Shown: one piece after another, positions 55,901-64,000 of the stretch
How the letters are laid out: each line of letters begins with the position of its first letter
Numbering within the stretch: position 1 is the stretch's first letter
Assembly: GCF_040954835.1 (NCBI RefSeq)
Contig: NC_090704.1
Span: 11,987,501 to 12,051,500, forward strand
DNA length: 64,000 bases
DNA from: Lepisosteus oculatus
Lineage: Eukaryota; Chordata; Actinopteri; Semionotiformes; Lepisosteidae
Direction of reading: 5' to 3'
Position numbers and translations under genes: made by a program
The notes under the pieces: model-generated
Told to the model about the DNA's origin: nothing
The model's database searches: none
What the model saw: the letters and a program-made list of their open reading frames with translations, nothing else

Positions 55901-56761
55901 TAACACTTGCTTAGCTTCAGTGGGTTGCCAATCCTGAGTTGCAGGGTGATATGGCTGCTGGAAAAATATGCAAACCTTAAACTAGAGATACTGGCAGTGG
56001 TAGGATTTGAATTCATGCCTCTGAAGACACTAGAGCCTTAATACACCGCCTCAGACTCACTTATCTTTTTTAACTTAACATAAACTATGTAAAAATGCTA
56101 GTGTAAAAATTGCAGGTATGTTGTACAGCTTTTCATGAAACTCCTTCTAATGATAATGTATACATAATGAAATAAAAACACGGGAAACCCAATATTACTG
56201 TAAGTGTTTACAGTAAAGCAAAATTCACGTGCATGCTGTATTTTTGTTGTATTTTCTCTTGTAAGTCAAATGTGTCAATTTGAACTGTTAAAAAAATTCA
56301 AACAACTATGTTGAGACACATAAAGTGTAACACACTTTCTTTGCAGTAATATACAGTACTTGTATTAAGTCCTTTAAGCTGGTTTCTCCTCATACTTTTA
56401 TTTACAGATTAATATACTGTATAAAAGTATTGTAATTACTTGGAAAATGTATCTTCTGAAGCTTTTTAAGTGTCCCACCCAAGATTACAACAAAACAATA
56501 TGGATTAAAGCAAATAAATAAAAAATGAATTAAAGCAAAATACAGCAACCCCTGAGCACATTGCTATAGCATATATTTTGATTATACAGTATATCCTAAT
56601 ATCATGAAAAAATAATTTTGACAACACTTTACCTTATTATGTCATAATAACTCACATTAATTCTGGATTTTACACCTGAAACATAAAGCAGGACTCTTAC
56701 CTTCAACCAAAACTACAGCAAAAATGAAAATCCATAATGTAAGAATGAACTTTAGTTTCAT
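19945..56761 (-). CDS. cfh: Complement factor H gene, full set of exons (14 CCP domains)
   Basis: Seventeen exons join in frame: 56761-56701, 55077-54898, 54431-54326, 51634-51558, 50716-50534, 47352-47182, 46257-46063, 43550-43359, 42938-42765, 42035-41850, 41527-41351, 40849-40670, 38502-38323, 34404-34222, 29501-29319, 23866-23675, 19994-19945. They sum to 2670 nt, giving 889 residues plus a stop. Every junction is GT/AG and phase 1 except the phase 2 break inside CCP2. The predicted protein is a secreted signal peptide followed by 14 sushi domains, each with four cysteines. In the family, CCP1-4 bind C3b, accelerate decay of the alternative-pathway convertase and act as factor I cofactor; the last two CCPs bind host surfaces and C3d. 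CCP2 ([23 protein letters not shown]) and the last two domains match human CCP2, CCP19 and CCP20. Human CFH has 20 CCPs, so this is a shorter form. Transcription was not observed; the model rests on sequence alone. Confidence 0.9.
20230..21010 (+). mobile_element. Degraded Tc1/mariner-type transposon
   Basis: It begins TACAGTGCCCTCTACAAGTA, a common Tc1-type fish end, and at about 20960-20995 encodes VKHGEGHIM, matching the VKHGGGSIMVWG motif of Tc1 transposases. Everything else is decayed. It lies in the last cfh intron. Confidence 0.45.
22160..22540 (-). repeat. Common fish interspersed repeat, reverse copy
   Basis: GGGCAGCATAATG... GTGCTGGTTAGGCCTGC... GGGCCCAGGTTTGATTG... TGTTCTCCTG... 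ATGGATAACGG is the reverse complement of the repeat at 12.9 and 54.5 kb. A lone hAT-like end (CAGCGGTTCCTAACCTGTGG) lies at about 22008. The remainder of 21010-23037 has no feature I can support. Confidence 0.45.
23038..23400. mobile_element. Solo LTR with 4-bp target duplication TTAT
   Basis: 363 bp beginning TGTAACACCC and ending ACGCTACA, flanked by TTAT at 23034-23037 and 23401-23404. It contains GATAAAAGAATAAAA, a plausible TATA/polyadenylation region for the plus orientation. The clean direct repeat and TG...CA ends identify it as a recombined LTR, most likely of a Ty3/gypsy or retrovirus-like element. It lies in the last cfh intron. Confidence 0.8.
23103..23121 (+). promoter_or_regulatory. 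ZNF143-type motif inside the solo LTR
   Basis: GCATGCTGGGAGTTGTAGCC is a near-perfect match to the ACTACAATTCCCAGCATGC element bound by ZNF143/STAF in vertebrate promoters. Its position within an LTR suggests it served the element's promoter. Binding is inferred from the motif only. Confidence 0.5.
23675..23866 (-). CDS. cfh: cfh exon 16: CCP14, equivalent to human CCP20
   Basis: 192-nt phase 1-1 exon reading [42 protein letters not shown]. It matches human CCP20 in layout (CVIS...YNI; CWDGKLEYPTC), including absence of the usual Trp. The fourth cysteine is not complete in the exon: the last base is T and the next exon supplies GT. The region holds fewer Arg/Lys and more Tyr/Asn than the basic human CCP20. 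Confidence 0.9.
24230..26485 (+). mobile_element. L2/CR1-clade LINE, 5'-truncated, nearly intact RT frame
   Basis: The plus frame encodes reverse transcriptase landmarks: [43 protein letters not shown] (motif A), [10 protein letters not shown] (B), FADDTTV (C), [19 protein letters not shown] and the C-terminal LRRLKKFGM... [12 protein letters not shown]. An in-frame TAA (25040-25042) splits it; a short segment before motif A is missing, and more frame breaks follow 25655 and 26023. The 3' UTR has GTGATTTTT tandem units (26338-26395) and ends AATAAACTTTGATTTGATTT. The endonuclease domain is missing. Confidence 0.85.
26530..27060 (-). mobile_element. L1/Tx1-type LINE ORF2 C-terminal fragment
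   Basis: The minus frame 27048-26716 reads [19 protein letters not shown], then [19 protein letters not shown] and [18 protein letters not shown]. This is the cysteine-containing tail typical of fish L1-like ORF2 proteins (CxxC...HxxxxC-like). It is 5'-truncated and lies directly 3' of the L2 element. Confidence 0.65.
27130..27500 (-). pseudogene. Decayed tandem copy of the cfh CCP13 exon
   Basis: It aligns with 29185-29501, including intron flank (GCATCTCAAGTGCATTAAATAT). On the minus strand TGTGGAGGACCACTGGCA matches the CGEPPA start of CCP13, and AATATCAATGTAAGC matches the second-cysteine region, but a frameshift lies between and the end (CCTGTAAGAAACTTAC...) is scrambled. It is not codable as a CCP. 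From 27540 to 28930 no feature was recognised. Confidence 0.75.
28936..29120. repeat. Minimal Penelope-derived hairpin (foldback) element
   Basis: Arms of about 70 bp, GGAACAAGTTAAAGGCTTAT and its complement ending at 29118, enclose a short centre around TTTGTCGAGGGG. The arm contains CCATGCTGAAAAGAGAAG and the GTTTTGGCTGTGGGGCC block seen at the end of the Penelope element at 7.3 kb. Outside one arm lies the family end CAGCATGCGTAGGCTG. No coding part is left. It sits about 200 bp from the CCP13 exon. Confidence 0.7.
29319..29501 (-). CDS. cfh: cfh exon 15: CCP13, equivalent to human CCP19
   Basis: 183-nt phase 1-1 exon reading [45 protein letters not shown]. The pattern CGxPPxxxNGDxxS... 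YQC... ITCxxGQW is that of human CCP19, which binds C3d/C3b on surfaces. A decayed copy of this exon and its flank lies at 27.3 kb. Confidence 0.92.
29990..31390. repeat. Segmental duplication block, paralogous to 1-1190
   Basis: This is cfh intron 14 sequence shared with the left edge of the window, as described there. From 29502 to 29990 and from 31400 to 33360 I see AT-rich intron with no supportable feature. Confidence 0.75.
31270..31293 (-). other. Candidate 24-nt linker microexon in cfh intron 14
   Basis: A TTTACAG acceptor and a GTAAGTAC donor bracket exactly 24 nt. If included between CCP12 and CCP13 it stays open and in phase 1, adding eight residues (R/STDIHSN/D) to the linker. A second copy at 1069-1092 keeps both splice signals and the length. 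Intron sequence around it is also shared by the duplication, so conservation alone does not prove use. Confidence 0.3.
33362..33910 (+). mobile_element. LTR-like sequence with internal tandem repeats
   Basis: It begins TGTTACGATCCCTGCCTCCC, as many fish gypsy LTRs do, and is C/T-rich. A roughly 90-100 bp unit (GGATCTCTGGCTTCCCCTGG... GTTTCGGATCATGG...) occurs twice between about 33613 and 33800. The right end and a target duplication could not be fixed. Overlapping open frames here are low-complexity and not genes. Confidence 0.45.
34222..34404 (-). CDS. cfh: cfh exon 14: CCP12
   Basis: 183-nt phase 1-1 exon reading [46 protein letters not shown], ending on base A before GTGAGT. A member of the CCP10-12 subfamily. 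The copy expected in the duplicated block near 1.5-2.9 kb is missing. Confidence 0.9.
34720..35370 (+). mobile_element. LINE 3' end (RT C-terminus and UTR)
   Basis: The plus frame reads [20 protein letters not shown], then [21 protein letters not shown], a conserved end of L2/Rex-type fish LINE polyproteins. A T-rich tail with GTACTGTACT motifs and TTTCCCTCACGGGATCAATA follows. Only the last part of the element is present. From 35370 to 36180 I see AT-rich intron. Confidence 0.6.
36504..37867 (+). mobile_element. Retroelement-like insertion with direct repeats
   Basis: The paralogous block at 2930-3490 lacks this segment, fixing its limits; ACTT flanks both sides. Two direct repeats (about 36719-36925 and 37647-37858) share ATGGTAAGAAA, CTACTGACCAATCATAAATG, CTCCTTTCTTTATT, CAATAAAGAAATCTCCAGC and AGAGTCATGTGGTTTACTGA, resembling LTRs with a polyadenylation signal. 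The internal part is short and non-coding. 37430-37520 includes a box-B-like GGTTTCAAATCCC (minus). Confidence 0.55.
38323..38502 (-). CDS. cfh: cfh exon 13: CCP11
   Basis: 180-nt phase 1-1 exon reading [46 protein letters not shown]. Four cysteines and Trp are present. It is a member of the CCP10-12 subfamily. Confidence 0.9.
39247..39640 (+). repeat. 5S-rRNA-derived SINE, copy 2
   Basis: It opens CCAGCAGCCATATCACTCTG and includes AAACTAAGCAGGTGTGAGCC and TACCTGGATGGGAGACCTGG, which track the internal promoter of 5S rRNA (AAGCTAAGCAGGGTCGGGCC... TACTTGGATGGGAGACC). The body then matches the copies at 1617 and 55430. It is in cfh intron 12. 39650-40380 has no recognised feature. Confidence 0.8.
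40380..41120. repeat. Segmental duplication block, paralogous to 4180-4960
   Basis: CCP10 and its flanking introns align with the CFHR-like copy: CCACAATTAACATTTG, CTTGGAAGAACA, AACTTGCTTGGCAAA and AGACCATCTT recur in order. It defines the parental side of the duplication. Confidence 0.8.
40670..40849 (-). CDS. cfh: cfh exon 12: CCP10
   Basis: 180-nt phase 1-1 exon reading [45 protein letters not shown]. It is the parent of the intact exon at 4491-4670. CCP10, CCP11 and CCP12 share the pattern PPxVxxA, GSxVE, YxI and FCExGxWSQxPxC, so they look like products of internal tandem duplication. Confidence 0.9.
41351..41527 (-). CDS. cfh: cfh exon 11: CCP9
   Basis: 177-nt phase 1-1 exon reading [20 protein letters not shown]..., [24 protein letters not shown]. 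Four cysteines and Trp are present. I found no counterpart in the duplicate gene, where the matching interval is occupied by transposons. Confidence 0.9.
41850..42035 (-). CDS. cfh: cfh exon 10: CCP8
   Basis: 186-nt phase 1-1 exon. It reads [45 protein letters not shown]. Four cysteines and Trp are present. It is closely matched by the intact exon at 9961-10152 of the duplicate gene, including several hundred bases of flanking intron. Confidence 0.9.
42490..42650 (+). repeat. SINE-like tail repeat
   Basis: AAGCTTCCCAGCCGTGTTGT... ACTAGGTGGGCCAAAGGGCC... TATGTTCTTATT resembles a family common in basal ray-finned fishes whose end reads GGGCCGAATGGCCTCCTCTC... TTATGTTCT. Only this short part is present. 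Confidence 0.35.
42765..42938 (-). CDS. cfh: cfh exon 9: CCP7
   Basis: 174-nt phase 1-1 exon. It reads [18 protein letters not shown]..., [25 protein letters not shown]. It is a canonical CCP with four cysteines, Gly and Trp. Confidence 0.9.
43359..43550 (-). CDS. cfh: cfh exon 8: CCP6, Trp replaced by Phe
   Basis: 192-nt phase 1-1 exon reading [13 protein letters not shown]..., [23 protein letters not shown]. The four cysteines are intact, but the near-invariant Trp before Cys4 is Phe (DGFEPEP). The exon opens with a basic run ([10 protein letters not shown]). The donor is GTAATT, weaker than those of neighbouring exons. Confidence 0.87.
43853..44487. mobile_element. Non-autonomous hAT element with 8-bp target duplication
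   Basis: Ends CAGAAGTTCTCAACTGG and ...TAGGTTGAGAACCACTG are hAT-type terminal inverted repeats. Flanks ATGTAGAC (43845-43852) and ATGGAGAC (44488-44495) match at 7 of 8 bases. No transposase frame is inside. It lies in cfh intron 7. Confidence 0.8.
44780..45435 (-). mobile_element. Decayed Penelope-like element with GIY-YIG remnant
   Basis: GGAACAGGCATAGGTTCATT, CCATGTTGAAAG and AAGTTTTGGCTATGGAGCC match the end of the 7.3-kb element. 45140-45430 aligns with its GIY-YIG region (CCAATGTAAATGGCTGTGCA; GTCATCTGGGTGATCCGGAA). Frames are broken throughout. From 45436 to 46062 nothing was recognised. Confidence 0.65.
46063..46257 (-). CDS. cfh: cfh exon 7: CCP5
   Basis: 195-nt phase 1-1 exon. 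It opens [14 protein letters not shown] and has KCQSGYK, LTC and a slightly long Cys3-Cys4 segment with two Trp ([11 protein letters not shown]) before PYC. All four cysteines are present. Confidence 0.88.
46490..47160 (-). mobile_element. Degraded Tc1/mariner-type transposon
   Basis: The minus strand reads [19 protein letters not shown], the Tc1 transposase motif (WPSQSPDLNPIENLW) containing the catalytic region, followed by multiple stops. An end-like GTGCAAAGGTCTGAACATTT lies at 47126-47150. It occupies cfh intron 6 right beside the CCP4 exon. Confidence 0.65.
47182..47352 (-). CDS. cfh: cfh exon 6: CCP4
   Basis: 171-nt phase 1-1 exon beginning [11 protein letters not shown] and ending [13 protein letters not shown], with four cysteines and Trp. 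It is the source of the decayed copy at 10624-10790. A Tc1-type transposon remnant ends about 20 bp downstream of its donor. Confidence 0.9.
47360..50530. other. Large cfh intron 5, no gene recognised
   Basis: AT-rich intron. 47520-47720 and 48100-48440 hold short open frames with slightly higher GC and no similarity I recognise; 48880-49080 is also less AT-rich. Probably old transposon debris. No CCP cysteine pattern on the minus strand. Confidence 0.4.
50534..50716 (-). CDS. cfh: cfh exon 5: CCP3
   Basis: 183-nt phase 1-1 exon. It starts [11 protein letters not shown] and contains [14 protein letters not shown] and FPKC, so all four cysteines and the Trp are present. The third position predicts part of the C3b-binding and cofactor region. 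Confidence 0.9.
51065..51519. mobile_element. Solo LTR with perfect 5-bp target duplication ACTGT
   Basis: 455 bp starting TGTCAGGGACAGG and ending AAAGCATGACA (5-bp inverted ends TGTCA/TGACA), flanked by ACTGT at 51060-51064 and 51520-51524. This is diagnostic of LTR-element integration and later LTR-LTR recombination, most likely of a Ty3/gypsy-type element. The right duplication ends 33 bp from the splice donor of cfh exon 4. Confidence 0.85.
51558..51634 (-). CDS. cfh: cfh exon 4: second half of CCP2
   Basis: 77-nt exon with a phase 2 acceptor and phase 1 donor. It reads [19 protein letters not shown] then DLPHCE, completing CCP2 with Cys3, Trp and Cys4 (human: YQLLG... CDTDGWTNDIPIC). 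The donor lies only 33 bp from the target-site duplication of a solo LTR in the next intron. Confidence 0.92.
52840..53420 (-). mobile_element. hAT transposase fragment (ZBED5-like)
   Basis: The minus strand reads [68 protein letters not shown] and [12 protein letters not shown], resembling the middle of hAT transposases of the ZBED5/FAM200 type. One stop interrupts it and no terminal repeats were found. It lies in cfh intron 3. 51640-52840 and 53430-54120 contain no feature I can support. Confidence 0.55.
54128..54290. repeat. Second minimal Penelope-derived hairpin element
   Basis: TGTTCCATGCTGAAAAG... TTTTGGCCATGGAGCC on the left pairs with CTTGCAGCATGGAATATA... ACTTGTTCCTTTGCAG on the right. 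Beyond the right arm is CCTATGCATACTGACGTAGC, the same outer end as at 28936 (reverse) and beyond 8655. The arms are imperfect and the centre is short. Confidence 0.6.
54326..54431 (-). CDS. cfh: cfh exon 3: first half of CCP2
   Basis: 106-nt exon entering in phase 1 and leaving in phase 2. It reads [14 protein letters not shown]... to YICNEG, which lines up with human CCP2 (RPCGHPGDT... YTCNEG). The intron falls at the glycine after CNE, the same place at which human CCP2 is split. This split domain is a strong ortholog signature. Confidence 0.92.
54480..54835 (+). repeat. Common fish interspersed repeat
   Basis: CCATCTATTTTCTAACCC... GCCTATTACAGCAAGAAACA... CACATGAACACAGGGGAAAC... GCTAACCACTGTGGCACCAT is the same family as at 12.9 kb. 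It lies between cfh exons 3 and 2. Confidence 0.5.
54898..55077 (-). CDS. cfh: cfh exon 2: CCP1
   Basis: 180-nt exon, AG acceptor at 55078-55079, GT donor at 54897-54896, phase 1 at both ends. It reads [11 protein letters not shown]..., with cysteines at CDNPP, YQC, YKC and RTC and the conserved Trp in DVWERV. In the family CCP1 is part of the C3b/decay-accelerating N-terminal module. Confidence 0.9.
55430..55961 (-). repeat. 5S-rRNA-derived SINE, copy 3
   Basis: Minus-strand copy whose 5S-like head (TACCTGGATGAGAGACCTCC) lies at about 55880-55900 and whose tail is at 55430. It matches copies 1 and 2 over the body (CCACTCAAACCACTGTACAG; ACACCCCTACTCTTTTCCAG). In cfh intron 1. From 55962 to 56700 only AT-rich intron was seen. 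Confidence 0.75.
56701..56761 (-). CDS. cfh: cfh exon 1: start codon and signal peptide
   Basis: ATG at 56761 opens a 20-codon exon reading [20 protein letters not shown], ending after one extra base at a GTAAGAGT donor (phase 1). It has a short basic N-terminus followed by a long hydrophobic core, a typical secretory signal. It splices to CCP1 with a matching phase. It lies 1.65 kb from the divergent kcnt2 start codon. Confidence 0.88.
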
Positions 56762-61180
<4,419 letters not shown>

Positions 61181-61184
61181 TTTA

Positions 61185-64000
61185 AAATGATCCTTATTCT
61201 AGGGGACTTTAATATACACATTGACTCAAGGTGTTCCAGTGTGGCTAAAGACTTAATTTTTCTACTGGGATGTTTTGATCTTACTCGGTTTGTTTGTAAC
61301 CTTACACATAACAAAGGACACACCTCTCTGACCACTCTGACCACTTAGCTATTCTCTTCAATCTTAGAATGACCTGTTTCTAACAATTGATCAGCCAAGG
61401 TTTGCAAATTCTGCTCTATCCTCCTTATCTTGTTTCTCTTCCTCTGACCTTCTAGAGCAGTGGTTCTCAAACTTTTTGGACCAAGTACCACCCCTAATCC
61501 AACCAAAGCATCCAAGTACCACCTACAAGTCATCATCTCATAGGAACCCCAGAAATTCTCAATGACCAACATGAGCGGGCGTGCACACACACTCACACAT
61601 ACATATAATAAATATTATAATAATAAACTTTATTTGATATAGCGCCTTTAAAGGTGGCTTCTCAAAGTGTTTTACAGGAAAAAAAACATTAACAACAACT
61701 AATAAAAAAGCACCATTTCAGTGAGAGAGGTGAGCCTGTTTAGTTGAGCAAAGCAGATGTGAATTAATTTTTCGAGCTTTGATACAATTCACAAGTCTAA
61801 CAGATATTAAATCGTCAGGCATTTTCTTGACGGCAAAGGTCTCGCGGTGGATGTTGTAATGAAACCATTAATTTCTGTAGCAACCTCTCTAATTCGTGCA
61901 ACTACACCGTTATGTCGGCTTGTCATTGCTCTAGCACCGTCTGTACAAACTCAGACGCATTTTATCCAGTCGAGGCCATTCTCTTCGATAAATTCATTCA
62001 GAAGCTGAAATATGTGCTCTCCTGTAGTTCCTGTTGGTAGCGGTTTACAGAACAGAAAGTCTTCATGGGACATGCCCTCAAACTCGTATCTAAGGTAAAC
62101 GAGCAAATTGGCCAAATCGACTACAGACTCATCTAATTGCAGTGAAAAACATCTGCTCATCTTAACACGCTCTGTCAGTGTACTTTTGATACAACTCTTC
62201 ATTTCAATAATTCTATGAATGACTGTGTCTTTCAGGGGGAGGGGGGCAGCAGGTCGAGCTGTTTAGCAGCTTTTTCGCTTGCATTTTTCCGCGTTTCTGT
62301 TTTTATTTCCGTATTTATTTAAAGTTTTTATTTCATGCGCATGGGAGCAAAACACAGAGACGCTCGGTGTATTTTTCTCAAATTAGAACAGTTCTTAAAT
62401 ATTTTTCTGTTATCACGCTTTCGTGTGCTCACAAGATTGCCTGCGTTCGTATCACGTATTTCTATGCATTCCTGTGTTTAGAACCGTTTAGAACGTTGGC
62501 ATAGTTCCAAAATCACACACATTCTCCTTTCTCCCTATTTGCTGGAGATACAGTAGCTTTTTTTAAATACAATTGGTCACTTGCATCAGTAGCACACATT
62601 CCTATAGAGTGGTATAGAATTACAGAGTATCTCTTGTGTCCACTGAAGTATTAGCACGCACTGTATCGTAGTACGTAGGCTGCGTATTCGACACGTATTA
62701 AAATACAAAATATGAAAACCCTTCCCAATTTTTCAGCGCACACGACACAGTTCCAGGGTCATTTGGCGTACCACTTGGCAGCACTCCACGTACCACTGCC
62801 GGTACGCGTACCAAAGTTTGAGAACCACTGTCCTAGAGGATAAAATACAGTTACTTGACAGTGCTCTTTTATCTACCCTTGACACCTTTGCTCCTCTAAA
62901 AACTCAAACCACCTCCTTCTCTGGCCCTGCTCCCTGGTACATTGACCATCTGTGATCTATGAAGGCAGCTTCCAGCAAACTTGAGCGTAGTTGGTGTCTT
63001 CCTGGCCTAAATGTACATTATTAGGTTTGGAGAGATTATTTGTCTGAATATAAGGTTACAATTGAGTCAGCTAGATCCACCTACGTCTCTGAAATCATTG
63101 AAAATTACCATAACAACCCCAGATATCTTTTCTCCACCACCAACAGTTTGCTAAAACCAAACTGCCCCACCACATTACCCGCCTCATCGCAACTCTGCAA
63201 CACATTCTTAGATTTCTTTAGCTTCAAGATCGACAACATCTGGCATCACATTCTCTCCACTACGCATATCATTTCCATACCTCCTCCCTCTTTATCCAAC
63301 ATTTTGGATTCCCTTCTCTCCAACTTCTCTCTTCTTGACTCAACATCCCTCAATAAACTAGTTACACATGAACCCCACCACATCTATTTTAGATCCCATC
63401 CCCACCACTTTATTTCAGTCCCCACCACTCTATTTCAGTCCTGTTTCTCCTCTCTCTGTCATATTGTCCTCAATATTATAAATGAATCCTTGAGTTCTGG
63501 CATTGTACCAACGGTCCTCAAAACTGCTGCCATTATCCCCTCACTAGAATGTGCTGTCACATTTCAGTTACTGTAACCACCTCATGCCAAATAACCTTTT
63601 TAAACCCCTCCAATCTGGTTAAGTCTGGTGTTCCTCCGGGCTCAATACTGGGCCCCTTTCTCTTCAGCATTTACATGTTTCCGCTTGGTCAGCTTTTAAG
63701 ATCATATGGCCTCAGCTATCATTTCTGTGCTGATGATACTCAAATATACATCCATACCAAACCCGACACTGATGTGGCTGTCTCTATTCTATCTTATTGC
63801 ATCTCTGACATAAAATTTGGATGACTCAAAATTTCCTTCATCTTAACTGTGACAAGACTGAAGTCATGCTTATTGGCACCCCCCATCAACTTCCTAAAGC
63901 CAATCCTGTACCCTATCTGTAGATGGTTCTGTACTTGATATTCAGTCTAAATTGAAAAACCTTGGGGTGATATTCGATTCTGGTTTAACATTCGAACCAC
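61185..64000 (+). mobile_element. L2-type LINE, interrupted by a hAT transposon
   Basis: 61185-61449 encodes the end of an AP-like endonuclease (LILGDFNIHIDSRCSSVAKD, FDLTRFV, THNKGHTS). After the hAT insertion, 62839 onward continues with the polyprotein linker and RT: NNPRYLFSTTNSLLKPN, LNIINESLSSGIVPTVLKTA, VPPGSILGPFLFSIYM (motif B), YHFCADDTQIYIH (motif C) and NLGVIFDSGLTFE at the window edge. A large part between 63560 and 63620 (RT motif A region) is deleted, and stops are present. It runs past the right edge. Confidence 0.75.
61458..62830 (-). mobile_element. hAT DNA transposon inserted in the LINE
   Basis: 1373 bp with inverted ends CAGTGGTTCTCAAACTTT and ...AAAGTTTGAGAACCACTG, flanked by TTCTAGAG (61450-61457) and TCCTAGAG (62831-62838), 7 of 8 matching. 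On the minus strand 62202-61820 encodes a transposase piece: CFSLQLDESVVDLANLLVY, LLNEFIEENGLDWIKCV, a stop, then VCTDGARAMTSRHNGVVARI, containing the CTDGA motif of hAT transposases. N- and C-terminal parts are missing, so the copy is dead. A TATATAGCGCC-type repeat piece lies at 61620-61680. Confidence 0.8.

Overview
This is vertebrate, almost certainly ray-finned fish, nuclear DNA. It is AT-rich and intron-rich, and it carries the repeat mix of a fish genome: L2-type, L1/Tx1-type and NeSL/R2-type LINEs, Penelope-like elements, hAT, Tc1 and pogo-type DNA transposons, solo LTRs, and 5S-rRNA-derived SINEs. The species cannot be named from the sequence. No prokaryotic features are present.

The core of the window (19.9-56.8 kb, minus strand) is a complete complement factor H gene (cfh). 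I could trace every splice junction: a signal-peptide exon, CCP1, a CCP2 split over two exons exactly as in tetrapod CFH, CCP3-CCP12, a CCP13 and CCP14 that match human CCP19 and CCP20, and a tiny last exon that completes the final cysteine and adds a Tyr-rich tail. All joins are phase 1 except the phase 2 break inside CCP2. The predicted product is 889 residues with 14 CCP (sushi) domains, against 20 in human CFH. About 1.65 kb upstream, head to head on the plus strand, is coding exon 1 of kcnt2 (Slick, a sodium-activated potassium channel). CFH and KCNT2 are also head-to-head neighbours in human.

From 1 to about 12.4 kb, also on the minus strand, lies a partial duplicate of cfh, a factor-H-related (CFHR-like) gene. 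It has its own signal-peptide exon (12.3 kb), a decayed copy of CCP4, an intact copy of CCP8 and an intact copy of CCP10. It then runs off the left edge where copies of CCP13/14 would be expected. Intron sequence aligns block by block with the parental gene, so the copy arose by segmental duplication. A second decayed duplication, of the CCP13 exon, sits inside cfh at 27.3 kb.

The rest is repeats. Highlights: a Penelope-like element with RT and GIY-YIG remnants bounded by inverted copies of its own end (7.3-8.65 kb), plus two minimal hairpins of the same family (28.9 and 54.1 kb); an RLE-type non-LTR element directly beside it (8.7-9.8 kb); two solo LTRs with clean target-site duplications (23.0 and 51.1 kb), the second 33 bp from a cfh splice donor; a hAT transposon with an 8-bp duplication inside a LINE (61.5-62.8 kb); a hAT MITE (43.9-44.5 kb); and three 5S-derived SINEs. 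I see no CRISPR array or tRNA/rRNA gene. The most interesting biology is birth and decay of complement regulator genes at an ancient syntenic locus, and a candidate 24-nt linker exon present in both gene copies.
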